Assembly: GCF_023715845.1 (NCBI RefSeq)
Contig: NZ_JAMBOR010000031.1
Coordinates: forward strand, 1 to 33,980
DNA from: Fictibacillus phosphorivorans
Lineage (GTDB): Bacteria; Bacillota; Bacilli; Bacillales; Fictibacillaceae
Length of the DNA stretch: 33,980 nucleotides
Reading direction: 5' to 3'
The notes under the pieces are model-generated. The model was not told the origin of the DNA. It searched no databases and saw only the letters and a list, made by a program, of their open reading frames with translations. The translations under genes were made by a program, and so were the position numbers. Of the stretch, positions 9,016 to 16,850 are shown piece after piece. Position 1 is the first letter of the stretch, and every line of letters begins with the position of its first letter.

Positions 9016-10113
9016 TTAAACATTAAATCGGAAATGAACAACGTCTCCATCTTTCATTTCGTATTCTTTACCCTCTAGACGAACTTTTCCTTTTTCTTTC
9101 GCAACAGCCATACTTCCTGCAGCCATTAGGTCATCATACGCCACAACCTCTGCGCGGATAAACCCTCTTTCAAAGTCAGTATGGATGATACCCGCACATG
9201 CTGGAGCTTTCATCCCTTTACGGAACGTCCATGCACGGACTTCTTGTACACCTGCTGTGAAGTAAGTAGCTAGACCTAATAGAGAATAAGAAGCACGAAT
9301 CAGCTTATCAAGACCTGCTTCTTCAATACCGAGCTCGTTTAGGAATGCCATCTTTTCATCCCCATCAAGTTCTGCAATCTCTTCTTCTATTTTTGCACAA
9401 ATTACGATAACTTCCGCATTCTCACGAGCCGCATACTCTTTTACCGCTTCAACGTGTTCGTTTGTTCCTTCAAGAAGCTCTTCTTCACTAACATTTGCAA
9501 CATAAAGGATCGGCTTCATCGTCAATAAGTGCATCGCATGAACAATCTTTTTCTCTTCAGGTGTTAAGTCAACACTTCTTGCAGGAAGCTCTTGCATAAG
9601 TGCCTCTTTAATTTTAGAAAGGACAGCAAATTCAGCTACCGCTTCTTTATCCTTTGATTTTGCCAGCTTCTCGACACGTGCAATACGCTTATCGATAGAC
9701 TCTAAATCAGCAAAGATCAACTCCAGGTTGATGACTTCGATATCATCGATCGGATTTACTTTTCCGTGAACGTGTGTGATGTTCTCATCATCAAAACAAC
9801 GAACCACTTGTAAAATAGCATCCGTTTGGCGGATATGAGATAAGAACTTATTACCAAGCCCTTCTCCTTTACTTGCCCCTTTTACGATTCCTGCGATATC
9901 TGTAAATTCAAAAGTGGTAGGAACCACTTTTTTCGGCTGTACAAGCTCCGTTAGTTTGTGTAGTCTATGGTCCGGTACTTCGACGATCCCTACGTTAGGA
10001 TCGATCGTACAGAACGGATAGTTGGCAGATTCAGCACCTGCTTGTGTAATAGCATTAAACAATGTTGATTTACCAACGTTCGGTAAACCAACGATTCCAG
10101 TTGTAAGAGCCAC
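9016..10113 (-). CDS. ychF: Ribosome-associated ATPase YchF/OLA1 family
   Basis: YchF is an Obg-related P-loop protein that prefers ATP and associates with ribosomes; it has been linked to stress responses. I start it at GTG 10113 (VALTTGIVGLPNVGKST), giving 365 residues, the family length, with GAGGAGTG about 8 bases upstream. A longer in-frame reading back to 10266 would run through the promoter and leader. GLPNVGKS (residues 9-16) is the P-loop. The central coiled-coil insert and the C-terminal TGS domain ending VVHFRFNV are present. It is monocistronic, with its own promoter, a leader hairpin and a terminator. Confidence 0.96.
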   Translation of the reverse strand: MALTTGIVGLPNVGKSTLFNAITQAGAESANYPFCTIDPNVGIVEVPDHRLHKLTELVQPKKVVPTTFEFTDIAGIVKGASKGEGLGNKFLSHIRQTDAILQVVRCFDDENITHVHGKVNPIDDIEVINLELIFADLESIDKRIARVEKLAKSKDKEAVAEFAVLSKIKEALMQELPARSVDLTPEEKKIVHAMHLLTMKPILYVANVSEEELLEGTNEHVEAVKEYAARENAEVIVICAKIEEEIAELDGDEKMAFLNELGIEEAGLDKLIRASYSLLGLATYFTAGVQEVRAWTFRKGMKAPACAGIIHTDFERGFIRAEVVAYDDLMAAGSMAVAKEKGKVRLEGKEYEMKDGDVVHFRFNV

Positions 10114-10140
10114 TGTTATTTCACTCCTCTGTTTTATATG

Positions 10141-10160
10141 AAGCTCGGAAAGCCGAGACT
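10141..10160 (-). other. Small hairpin in the ychF leader
   Basis: On the minus strand CTCGG and CCGAG pair around a CTTT loop about 30 bases before the ychF start. There is no U-tract directly after it. It may affect mRNA stability; nothing shows a regulatory role. Confidence 0.35.
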
Positions 10161-10186
10161 TTTGAGTTAAAAAAATATCCTTCCCA

Positions 10187-10215
10187 ATTATAGGTTTTAT
10201 CCATTTAAAAAACAA
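10187..10215 (-). promoter_or_regulatory. Sigma-A promoter of ychF
   Basis: On the minus strand TTGTTT (10215-10210) and TATAAT (10192-10187) are separated by 17 bases. The -35 lies in the U-tract of the preceding terminator, so termination and initiation sites abut. Confidence 0.75.
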
Positions 10216-10245
10216 GAAGAACCGGGGGTCTGGTCTCCCCGGTTC
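10205..10245 (-). terminator. Second terminator downstream of the mscS-DUF951 operon
   Basis: GAACCGGGG (10219-10227) pairs perfectly with CCCCGGTTC (10237-10245). On the minus strand a T-rich tract follows. Together with the hairpin at 10271-10297 it makes a tandem terminator. Confidence 0.75.
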
Positions 10246-10270
10246 ATTATCTGCATAATTACTCACGTAT

Positions 10271-10297
10271 AAAAAGGATTCTCTACCAAAAGAGAAT
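10271..10297 (-). terminator. First terminator downstream of the DUF951 gene
   Basis: ATTCTCT (10278-10284) and AGAGAAT (10291-10297) pair around a 6-base loop. CCTTTTT follows on the minus strand. It lies 15 bases after the DUF951 stop. Confidence 0.65.
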
Positions 10298-10311
10298 TTT
10301 CAATTGGAACG

Positions 10312-10509
10312 TTACTCACCTGGTGATGCTAAAATTTTCTTTATTTTTTTCGTAAATTCGGACCTAGGGAGCATAACACCGTGCTGACACCCCATACATT
10401 TAATCCGGATATCTGCTCCCATGCGAATAACTTTCCAGCGATTCGTTCCACATGGATGCTGTTTCTTCATTTCGACTTCATCATGAAGGTGAAATTCTTT
10501 TTGCTGCAT
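10312..10509 (-). CDS. yyzM: DUF951 family protein (YyzM-like)
   Basis: This 65-residue protein has the DUF951 pattern: an N-terminal DEVEMKKQHPCG block (Cys20) and RIKCMGCQHGVMLPR (Cys38 and Cys41). The three cysteines with nearby histidines suggest a small zinc-binding fold, but this is inference. It is adjacent to ychF in many Bacillaceae. The ATG at 10509 follows the mscS stop by 2 bases and its ribosome site GGAGGG lies inside the end of mscS, so the two are co-transcribed and probably translationally coupled. No function is established for the family. Confidence 0.88.
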   Translation of the reverse strand: MQQKEFHLHDEVEMKKQHPCGTNRWKVIRMGADIRIKCMGCQHGVMLPRSEFTKKIKKILASPGE

Positions 10510-10511
10510 GA

Positions 10512-11408
10512 TCAGCCCTCCATCTTGTTCTTATTTTCTTTGGATTTTGTATTTTTTGTATAGGTAACCATTTTCGGGTATGGAATTTCGAGACCTGCTT
10601 TTTCAAGTTCATGCTTTAAAATCCTTCTAAGTTCTCTTGCTATTTTAAAATGAGTCATCGGAAGAACTTCTGCTGTTACACGAATGACCACTTCAGTGGC
10701 ACCCAGCATTTGGACACCAAGCACCTCGGGCTCTTTTACCATTTCAGGATATTCCGGCTTTAATCGTTTCACAACATCTTCAATGATTTTTTGTGCATGA
10801 TCGATATCTTCTTCATAAGCAATGGTTACATCCACTACAGCGATGCTGTTATGAACAGAAAAGTTTGTTACTTCTGTGATAGACGAATTCGGCAGGATAT
10901 GTAATTCTCCTGTCCAGTTTTTAATTTTTGTTGTTCGAAGACCAATCTCTTCAACCGTTCCTTCAAAATTAGCGATACGAACTGTATCTCCTACAGAAAA
11001 CTGATTCTCAAAAATAATGAAGAAACCAGTGATGATATCTTTCACAAGACTTTGTGCACCAAAACCGATCGCGAGCCCTAAAACACCAGCTCCAGCGAGT
11101 ATACCTCTAACATCCATAAATTCACTTAAGATGGCTATGATCGCAATAAAATAAATCACATATGTAGCTACGTTATTTAAAAGCTTGTATAACGTGTTTT
11201 CTCTTCTTTCACTTAGCCGTAGAGGTGATTTTAATCTCACCTTAAAAATATTTGCAATAACCGCTTGGATCACATATTTGAAGATAACGGCAATGATAAT
11301 GATTGCTGTAATTTTCAGCCCCACAGCACCAATTCCAGCCCACCAATCTTTGTCCGAAAACAACGTAACGGCTTCTTCCGCCTTTTTAGGTATTTCTGTA
11401 CCTGCCAA
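10512..11408 (-). CDS. Small-conductance mechanosensitive channel, MscS family
   Basis: MscS channels open under membrane tension and release solutes during hypo-osmotic shock. The 298-residue protein has three membrane segments (about 27-52, 80-96 and 102-132). The third is the Gly/Ala-rich pore helix, leading into GFGAQSLVKD. The beta domain with FSVGDTVRI (137-145) follows, then a cytoplasmic alpha/beta domain and a Lys-rich tail. It starts at TTG 11408, with GAGGGTGA about 7 bases upstream. This is a known Bacillaceae neighbour of ychF. Its operon partner is the DUF951 gene. Confidence 0.93.
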   Translation of the reverse strand: MAGTEIPKKAEEAVTLFSDKDWWAGIGAVGLKITAIIIIAVIFKYVIQAVIANIFKVRLKSPLRLSERRENTLYKLLNNVATYVIYFIAIIAILSEFMDVRGILAGAGVLGLAIGFGAQSLVKDIITGFFIIFENQFSVGDTVRIANFEGTVEEIGLRTTKIKNWTGELHILPNSSITEVTNFSVHNSIAVVDVTIAYEEDIDHAQKIIEDVVKRLKPEYPEMVKEPEVLGVQMLGATEVVIRVTAEVLPMTHFKIARELRRILKHELEKAGLEIPYPKMVTYTKNTKSKENKNKMEG

Positions 11409-11569
11409 TGAAGTCTCACCCTCTCATTGATTATGAAATTATTTAATCAGCTTTCACATAAGATTACCATGACATTCATAGAAAACCAGTATAAAAATTT
11501 ATTCGGTTAAGAGCCCGGCTTAAACGGGTATAGACCTAAACAAAAGTCTGTGATTATTCTATTCTACCA

Positions 11570-11600
11570 TGTATAGGAAAAGGAATTCTTCCGTATACTA
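11570..11600 (+). promoter_or_regulatory. Forespore-type (sigma-F/G) promoter of yyaC
   Basis: TGTATA (11570-11575) and TATACTA (11594-11600) are 18 bases apart, close to the sigma-G pattern TGAATA-N18-CATACTA; sigma-F promoters are similar. It lies 30 bases upstream of the yyaC ATG. YyaC is a sporulation gene in B. subtilis, which supports the call. Confidence 0.55.
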
Positions 11601-11629
11601 AGTAGTACCATAATAAAGGAGAGGATGTC

Positions 11630-12262
11630 ATGTTCCTCAAACGGAAGCTAGGTCTTGGGAAACCCTTTCAATATAAATTGCACCATGAAGAAAAGGAAGC
11701 CACATTACGAATTACAGAACAAATTCTACCTATGCTTCCGGAATCAAGCCGCAAGCCAATCGTTGTCGTTTGCATTGGTACAGATCGTTCGACCGGCGAC
11801 GCACTTGGTCCTCTAGTGGGCACGAAACTATCAAATAAAGATACTTTTCCCTTTCACGTATATGGAACCCTTGATGACCCCGTTCATGCAGTGAATTTAG
11901 AAGAAAAACTTAAGATGATTGAATCTGAGCATCCAGGCGCATTCATAATCGGAATCGATGCTTGCCTCGGCAAGTTAAATCATGTTGGAATGATATCCAT
12001 CAATGAAGGTCCAGTCAAACCAGGAGCAGGAGTAAACAAACAACTACCGCCTGTCGGGGACATGCATATTACAGGAATAGTAAACGTAAGTGGTTTTATG
12101 GAGTATTTTGTTTTGCAAAATACTCGACTCAGCATCGTCATGAAGATGGCTGATCTTATAGCAGACTCTCTTCATATGGCTTGTTTAAGAAAAAAAATTC
12201 AACAAAAGAACATCATGCATCAAACAGAGCCCCGCTCACAAGAAATTTATAAAATTCAATAA
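11630..12262 (+). CDS. yyaC: Sporulation protein YyaC (DUF1256, GPR-related fold)
   Basis: YyaC belongs to DUF1256, related to the germination protease that degrades small acid-soluble spore proteins; its own substrate is not known. The 210-residue product has VVCIGTDRSTGD (46-57) and IGIDACLG (107-114), the conserved acidic blocks of the family. The C-terminal tail of about 25 residues is polar and probably unstructured. The ATG at 11630 is preceded by AAAGGAGAGG. It is transcribed towards oriC, against its neighbours, from a sporulation-type promoter, and ends in a shared hairpin with the DUF554 gene. Confidence 0.92.
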   Translation: MFLKRKLGLGKPFQYKLHHEEKEATLRITEQILPMLPESSRKPIVVVCIGTDRSTGDALGPLVGTKLSNKDTFPFHVYGTLDDPVHAVNLEEKLKMIESEHPGAFIIGIDACLGKLNHVGMISINEGPVKPGAGVNKQLPPVGDMHITGIVNVSGFMEYFVLQNTRLSIVMKMADLIADSLHMACLRKKIQQKNIMHQTEPRSQEIYKIQ

Positions 12263-12266
12263 AACA

Positions 12267-12300
12267 AAGCCGCTTATATCTCAGATACAAGCGGCTTTTC
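12267..12300. terminator. Bidirectional terminator between yyaC and the DUF554 gene
   Basis: AAGCCGCTT (12267-12275) pairs perfectly with AAGCGGCTT (12289-12297). TTTTC follows on the plus strand and a short U-tract on the minus strand. The two genes converge here. Confidence 0.85.
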
Positions 12301-13035
12301 TTATAAAAGTCCTTGTGAAAAGGCAAGGATGTTATCCCATTTTTCAACAACAAAAACAAGAATCCCTGCGATTAAAAGTCCCGGAAGCAAATTCGCCACT
12401 CGAATCTTTGTCACTCCGAGTAAGTTAAGACCTATGGCAACAATCATGATTCCGCCTGTTCCTGTAATTTCTACAATAAGTGCATCCATTAGCCCTTGAG
12501 GGACAAACCGGTCGATCTGTGTAGCTAATAAGGCAATCGCCCCCTGATATAAGACGACCGGAACCGCTGAGAACATCACACCAATTCCAAGTGCAGAAGT
12601 AAATAGAATAGCACAAAACCCATCGATCAAAGCCTTTGTGTACAACACATCATGTTCTTGTCTTAAGCCACTGTCTAAAGCTCCTACAATAGACATCGCA
12701 CCGACTACGAAAACGAGTGTAGCAGTAACAAATCCTGTTGCTACAGATCCTTTATCTTGTTTGCCTACTTTTGTCTCAAGCCACTTTCCTAATGAATTTA
12801 ATTTTTCTTCAAGATTCCACCATTCCCCTAAAGCTCCTCCAACAGCTAGACTTGCGATAACGATCAGAAACTGTTCGCTCTTAAGCCCCATGCCTATGCC
12901 GAGTATCGTGACTGCTAGTGCCATTGCCTGAAGAATGGTGTCTTTTATACGATCGGGTATCGCTGTCCAAAACAGACCTAAAAAGCTGCCAGAAATGATT
13001 GCAATCCCGTTAACAAGCGTACCTAAAAGTGACAT
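12301..13035 (-). CDS. DUF554 family integral membrane protein
   Basis: This 244-residue protein has about seven membrane segments, roughly residues 3-22, 32-50, 54-70, 100-120, 142-165, 185-208 and 215-240. The start MSLLGTLVNGIAIISGSFLG and the motifs GDxLRQEHDVLYTKALIDGFCA-like and GTGGIM match DUF554 (YdfK/YqgA-like) proteins, possible transporters of unknown substrate. It stands between parB and yyaC with its own start; no ribosome site stronger than GGAGAT is seen. Its presence inside this conserved block is common in Bacillaceae but its role is unknown. Confidence 0.88.
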   Translation of the reverse strand: MSLLGTLVNGIAIISGSFLGLFWTAIPDRIKDTILQAMALAVTILGIGMGLKSEQFLIVIASLAVGGALGEWWNLEEKLNSLGKWLETKVGKQDKGSVATGFVTATLVFVVGAMSIVGALDSGLRQEHDVLYTKALIDGFCAILFTSALGIGVMFSAVPVVLYQGAIALLATQIDRFVPQGLMDALIVEITGTGGIMIVAIGLNLLGVTKIRVANLLPGLLIAGILVFVVEKWDNILAFSQGLL

Positions 13036-13118
13036 TCTGTTTATCTCCTATCCAACTAGACCATTGATGATATCTTATAAAGCCTATTCAAAATGTTTAC
13101 GTCATCTTTTTATAGTGT

Positions 13119-13147
13119 AAAAAAGAAACCACCGTATCGATGGTTTC
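13119..13147 (-). terminator. Terminator of parA-parB
   Basis: GAAACCACCG (13125-13134) pairs with CGATGGTTTC (13138-13147) around a TAT loop with one wobble pair. On the minus strand six Ts follow. It lies 3 bases after the parB stop. Confidence 0.88.
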
Positions 13148-13150
13148 ATG

Positions 13151-13987
13151 CTATTTTTCTAATAAATCTAAAATTCGTTCTAAATCATCTTGAGAAAAGA
13201 ACTCTATTTCAATCTTCCCTTTGCGCTTTGACTTTTTGATCGATACGCTCGTCCCAAAACGATCTCGCAAATAGGATTCTTTCTCTTTGAAAAACACGTT
13301 CTTTTCCACTGTTTTCTTCTTTGTTCCACGTGAAACATTCATATTGATGTCCTGAATAAGTTTCTCAAGCTGTCTTACATTCAAACCATCTTCTTTAATT
13401 CGTTGAACGACCTGTTCCATTTTGGATTTTTTCTTTAACCCAAGTAACGCACGGCCGTGCCCCATCGTAATCATACCATTGGATAAAAGCTCTAAAACGG
13501 GTTTTGGCAGCTGAAGAAGACGGATGTGGTTTGCGATATGCGGACGGCTTTTACCTACTCTAGAAGCCAGTTCTTCCTGCGTAAGTTTAAGATGGTCCAT
13601 TAACTTCTGATAAGCTTGAGCTTCTTCCACAGGATTTAAATCTTCTCGTTGAAGATTCTCAATAAGCGCTACTTCCATCATCTTTTCTTCTGAGTAATCT
13701 TTTATGATAACTGGAACTGTCTTAAGGCCCGCTGCTGATGCAGCTCGAAACCTTCGCTCTCCAAGGATGATCTCATAGCCCTTTATGCTTTTTCTAACTA
13801 GGATCGGCTGCAATATTCCATGTTCCTGAACAGAATCTTTCAGCTCATCAATCGCTTTTTGATCGAAAACTTTTCGGGGCTGATACGGATTCGGTCTTAG
13901 TTCTTTTACACTGACTTCTCGGACTTCTTCTTCTTTGGCTTGCAGTAAATCTTGAAGTCCCTTACCTAACCCTCTCGCCAATGCCAA
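13151..13987 (-). CDS. parB: Chromosome partitioning protein ParB (Spo0J), CTP-dependent clamp
   Basis: ParB loads at parS as a CTP-gated sliding clamp, organises the origin and recruits SMC. The 278-residue protein has the N-terminal ParA-stimulating stretch LARGLGKGLQDLL (3-15), the CTP-binding GERRFRA (76-82) and ENLQRE (110-115) boxes, a central helix-turn-helix (about 135-175) and a C-terminal dimerisation domain ending DLERILDLLEK. The start at 13987 overlaps the end of parA by 26 bases, so the pair is co-translated. In Bacillus it is also required for normal sporulation. A parS site lies inside the gene at 13322-13337. Confidence 0.97.
   Translation of the reverse strand: MALARGLGKGLQDLLQAKEEEVREVSVKELRPNPYQPRKVFDQKAIDELKDSVQEHGILQPILVRKSIKGYEIILGERRFRAASAAGLKTVPVIIKDYSEEKMMEVALIENLQREDLNPVEEAQAYQKLMDHLKLTQEELASRVGKSRPHIANHIRLLQLPKPVLELLSNGMITMGHGRALLGLKKKSKMEQVVQRIKEDGLNVRQLEKLIQDINMNVSRGTKKKTVEKNVFFKEKESYLRDRFGTSVSIKKSKRKGKIEIEFFSQDDLERILDLLEK
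13322..13337. promoter_or_regulatory. parS site inside parB
   Basis: TGTTCCACGTGAAACA differs from the ideal palindrome TGTTTCACGTGAAACA at one base. The same variant is found in the B. subtilis spo0J gene. It is a ParB loading site. Confidence 0.9.
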
Positions 13988-14735
13988 TCACTTCCTTTGC
14001 AAAATCTAAATAAACATCTGCACCCCGGGATTTCGGATCATAAATGATAATCGGTTTTCCATGACTTGGCGCTTCTGAAAGTCTAACATTTCTCGGTATG
14101 ATCGTTTCATACACTTTATCTTGAAAATACTTTTTGACTTCTTCGATGACTTGAATTCCTAAATTCGTTCGAGCATCCAGCATTGTAAGTAATACACCGT
14201 CAATCATCAAATCAGTATTTAAATGCTTTTGCACCAGCCGAACGGTGTTTAACAGCTGACTAAGCCCTTCAAGTGCGTAATACTCACATTGGACCGGTAT
14301 GATGACAGAATCCGATGCTGTTAAAGAGTTGATCGTAAGCAGGCCTAGGGATGGAGGGCAATCGATAATAATAAAATCATAATCAGCGCTTACTTGATCA
14401 AGTGCTCGTTTTAATCGCACTTCCCTTGAAATCGTCGGAACAAGTTCAATCTCCGCTCCAGCCAGTTGAATGGTAGAAGGCAGAATATGTAGTCCCTCAC
14501 AGATGGTTTCAGCAATAACCTGTTTAACTTCTACATCCTCAACTAAAACATTATATATACATTGGTCGATATCGCCTTTGTCTACTCCTACCCCGCTTGT
14601 TGCGTTACCTTGAGGATCTATATCTACGAGCAATACCTTTTTCCCGAAATATGCTAAGCATGCACCAAGGTTGACTGACGTAGTCGTTTTCCCGACTCCG
14701 CCTTTCTGATTGGCTACTGCAATGACCTTCGCCAT
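13962..14735 (-). CDS. parA: Chromosome partitioning ATPase ParA (Soj)
   Basis: ParA is a deviant-Walker ATPase that dimerises on DNA with ATP, helps segregate origins and, in B. subtilis, modulates DnaA. The 257-residue protein has the Walker A motif QKGGVGKTTTSVNLG (10-24, signature Lys11), the DxDPQGN switch (VDIDPQGNATSG) and Walker B IIIDCPPSLG. The length matches Soj. The ATG at 14735 follows a GGTGA ribosome site. It is directly upstream of, and overlaps, parB. It is divided from noc by a terminator and a repeat fragment. Confidence 0.97.
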   Translation of the reverse strand: MAKVIAVANQKGGVGKTTTSVNLGACLAYFGKKVLLVDIDPQGNATSGVGVDKGDIDQCIYNVLVEDVEVKQVIAETICEGLHILPSTIQLAGAEIELVPTISREVRLKRALDQVSADYDFIIIDCPPSLGLLTINSLTASDSVIIPVQCEYYALEGLSQLLNTVRLVQKHLNTDLMIDGVLLTMLDARTNLGIQVIEEVKKYFQDKVYETIIPRNVRLSEAPSHGKPIIIYDPKSRGADVYLDFAKEVIGIGERVR

Positions 14736-14873
14736 GTTGTCACCTACCTCACTTTATGAACAATCAATTATCTATTATTCTATCATGAAGATTTTAAAAT
14801 AACTTCTTGAAATGGTGAAAATTAAAGTTTTTTTGGTGATTCTTTAAGTGTGAGCTCCGCTGCTCTTGGAAGT

Positions 14874-14900
14874 CGTTGATTTCCGTTTCGGATGCTCGCC
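14874..14900 (-). repeat. Interspersed repeat, copy C (truncated, inverted)
   Basis: Read on the minus strand, GGCGAGCATCCGAAACGG followed by AAATCAACG matches the right end of copy A with few changes (ends AACGGGAATCGACG there). Only the terminal part of about 27 bases is recognisable, so it is a decayed fragment. It lies in the 279-base parA-noc gap, which otherwise holds only the noc terminator. Confidence 0.5.
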
Positions 14901-14975
14901 GCTAGTCGAAGAAGTTTACTTAAAGAAATAAAAACAAAATATCAATATTGCGCCATTATTTCTGAGGAAATCATT

Positions 14976-15006
14976 AAAAAACCACCAGCTTTTGAATGGC
15001 TGATGG
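14976..15006 (-). terminator. Terminator of noc
   Basis: CCACCAGC (14982-14989) pairs with GCTGATGG (14999-15006) with one wobble. A six-base U-tract follows on the minus strand. It lies 8 bases after the noc stop. Confidence 0.85.
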
Positions 15007-15014
15007 CTTAACCT

Positions 15015-15878
15015 TTAATTTTTAGGAATTCGAATGGTGAACTGATAGAATTCTTCGTGCTCTTCTTCCTCTGTATCAATAGATAGCCCGCTTTGAACGA
15101 CCATATCGACTGACTGCCTTACCGTATTGATCGCAAGGCGCATATCCTTGCTGTATGACTTGCGGCGCGCTTGAGGCTTTTTCTCAGCTGTTTCAGACTC
15201 TATCATTCTCTTTACTCGATCTTCCGTCTGCTTCACATTTAATTGCTTTTCTAGGATCTCGCCTAAGACCAACTCCATTTTCTCAGGTGCCTTTAAGACG
15301 ATTAATGCTCTTGCATGACGTTCTGTAATCTTCTTTTGCAGAAGAGCATCTTGAATGGATTGAGGGAGCTTTAGTAATCGAAGTTTATTTGCAATCGTTG
15401 ACTGGCCTTTGCCTAGCTTTTGCGCCAGTCCCTCTTGGGTAAGTCCGTGTAATTCAAGCAGCTTGGCGTAGGCCATCGCTTCTTCAATCGCTGTTAATTC
15501 TTCTCGCTGCAGGTTTTCAATAAGCGCTACAGATGCTGTTTGAGAATCGTCCATTTCCTTAACGATAGCGGGAATGTTCTCCCAGCCAAGTTTTTGAACG
15601 GCTCTCCATCTGCGTTCTCCCGCAATCAATTCGTATTGATTATCTCCAATTACGCGAACAACAATAGGCTGAATAATACCGTGAGCTTCGATGGTTTGTG
15701 ATAATTCTTCAATTCGTTCATCTATAAAAACCGTTCTTGGCTGAAACCGGTTTGGAATAATCTGTTGAACCGGAATTTGAAGTACTTCTTCGTTGTCGTT
15801 TTTTTCAGCTGGTTCTGGATCTAATGTCTGCTGGTTCTTTTCGCCGATGCCGAATAAACGTGAAAAAGGATGCTTCAT
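15015..15878 (-). CDS. noc: Nucleoid occlusion protein Noc
   Basis: Noc is a ParB paralogue that binds its own DNA sites and, when CTP-bound, attaches to the membrane to keep the division septum off the nucleoid. The 287-residue protein begins [14 protein letters not shown], matching the membrane-targeting amphipathic helix of Bacillus Noc. It has the CTP box GERRWRA (87-93), ENLQREEL and a helix-turn-helix (about 140-180). Its acidic linker and N terminus separate it from ParB, and its place between rsmG and parA is diagnostic. The ATG at 15878 has AAAGGTGGTG upstream. A perfect parS site lies about 100 bases upstream. Confidence 0.96.
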   Translation of the reverse strand: MKHPFSRLFGIGEKNQQTLDPEPAEKNDNEEVLQIPVQQIIPNRFQPRTVFIDERIEELSQTIEAHGIIQPIVVRVIGDNQYELIAGERRWRAVQKLGWENIPAIVKEMDDSQTASVALIENLQREELTAIEEAMAYAKLLELHGLTQEGLAQKLGKGQSTIANKLRLLKLPQSIQDALLQKKITERHARALIVLKAPEKMELVLGEILEKQLNVKQTEDRVKRMIESETAEKKPQARRKSYSKDMRLAINTVRQSVDMVVQSGLSIDTEEEEHEEFYQFTIRIPKN

Positions 15879-15980
15879 GCGAATACACCACCTTTTGTAA
15901 TCTGCCTGATAATCTATTTCTTCCCGCTAGTCCTAAAATCCTGCAAGTCTGTAAAAATCTTTCTTTTATGTATCATCCCG

Positions 15981-15996
15981 TGTTTCACGTGAAACA
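15981..15996. promoter_or_regulatory. Perfect parS site upstream of noc
   Basis: TGTTTCACGTGAAACA is a full 16-bp palindrome identical to the parS consensus. It lies in the noc-rsmG intergenic region, 12 bases from the rsmG stop. Confidence 0.95.
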
Positions 15997-16008
15997 CAGG
16001 CTATTTTG

Positions 16009-16725
16009 TTATTGTATGGGAGACTTGTTCGGAGTTCCAGGTTTACGCGGGAACTTTTTAGGCGTCTCTTTCACTTTTTCGATAATGACTATATTTCTTT
16101 CACTTTCTTCGATCGGAAGCAAGAAAGAATGAACATCTTCAATCTTTCCTCCTAAAAGTTTTACCGCTTTTTCGCCTTCTTTTACTTCTTCTGGAAGGTT
16201 TGCGCCTTTCATCCCTAAGAAATGTCCGCCTTTTTTCACAAGCGGCAGGCATAACTCGGATAATACAGAGAGTCGGGCAACGGCTCTTGCCATAACAAGA
16301 TCAAACTGCTGCCTGAATTCTGGTTTGTGGGCAAATGTTTCTGCCCGATCATGGTACATGGAAACATTCTCTAATCCAAGTTCTTTAACCACATGCTCCA
16401 AGAAACCAATTCTTTTATTCAAAGAATCAACAACGGTTAACTTGATTTCAGGAAAACAGATTTTAAGCGGTATAGCAGGAAAACCTGCACCTGCTCCAAC
16501 ATCACACACCGTAATGTCTTGTTTAAAATTAAAATAAAAAGCCGCCGTAACAGAATCATAAAAATGTTTTAGATACACTTCTTCTTTTTCTGTTATCCCT
16601 GTTAAATTCATTTTTTCGTTCCATTCAACCAGCAAATGAAAGTATTTTTCGAATTGTGACAGCTGCTTTTCTGTTAACTCAATTCCCTTTTCCTTAAGGG
16701 AAGTTTGAAACATCTCGATATTCAT
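16009..16725 (-). CDS. rsmG: 16S rRNA (guanine-N7) methyltransferase RsmG (GidB)
   Basis: RsmG methylates N7 of G527 in the 530 loop of 16S rRNA using S-adenosylmethionine; its loss gives low-level streptomycin resistance in many bacteria. The 238-residue protein has the NEKMNLTGI block (36-44), the cofactor motif [14 protein letters not shown] (76-89) and the conserved VMARAVA. The C-terminal Arg/Lys/Pro-rich tail is typical. The ATG at 16725 has AGGGGG upstream. It is downstream of mnmG after a gap of 125 bases that holds a long hairpin, and upstream of noc. Confidence 0.97.
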   Translation of the reverse strand: MNIEMFQTSLKEKGIELTEKQLSQFEKYFHLLVEWNEKMNLTGITEKEEVYLKHFYDSVTAAFYFNFKQDITVCDVGAGAGFPAIPLKICFPEIKLTVVDSLNKRIGFLEHVVKELGLENVSMYHDRAETFAHKPEFRQQFDLVMARAVARLSVLSELCLPLVKKGGHFLGMKGANLPEEVKEGEKAVKLLGGKIEDVHSFLLPIEESERNIVIIEKVKETPKKFPRKPGTPNKSPIQ

Positions 16726-16780
16726 TCTTGTTGCGTCCCCCTTTTTTGAAGACCCTGCGTGGACCAGAAAGCGGATGGAT

Positions 16781-16834
16781 GTGTAAGGAGCTTCCTTCTA
16801 TTGAAATCAGCGCGCTGAAGTGAAGACCTTACAC
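16781..16834. other. Long imperfect hairpin between mnmG and rsmG
   Basis: GTGTAAGG (16781-16788) and CCTTACAC (16827-16834) pair perfectly. Inside, CTTC-CTTC and GAAG-T-GAAG continue the stem with small bulges. The apical part contains the palindrome AGCGCGCT. No U-tract follows on the minus strand, so it is not a simple terminator. A processing or stability element within the mnmG-rsmG message is possible. Confidence 0.5.
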
Positions 16835-16850
16835 GGATAACCAACCCTCT

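Noticed and set aside
13151-15878. Apparent duplication of parB (two ParB-like genes).
   Set aside because: The second copy is Noc, identified by its N-terminal amphipathic helix and position. This is the normal ancient paralogue pair, not a new duplication.
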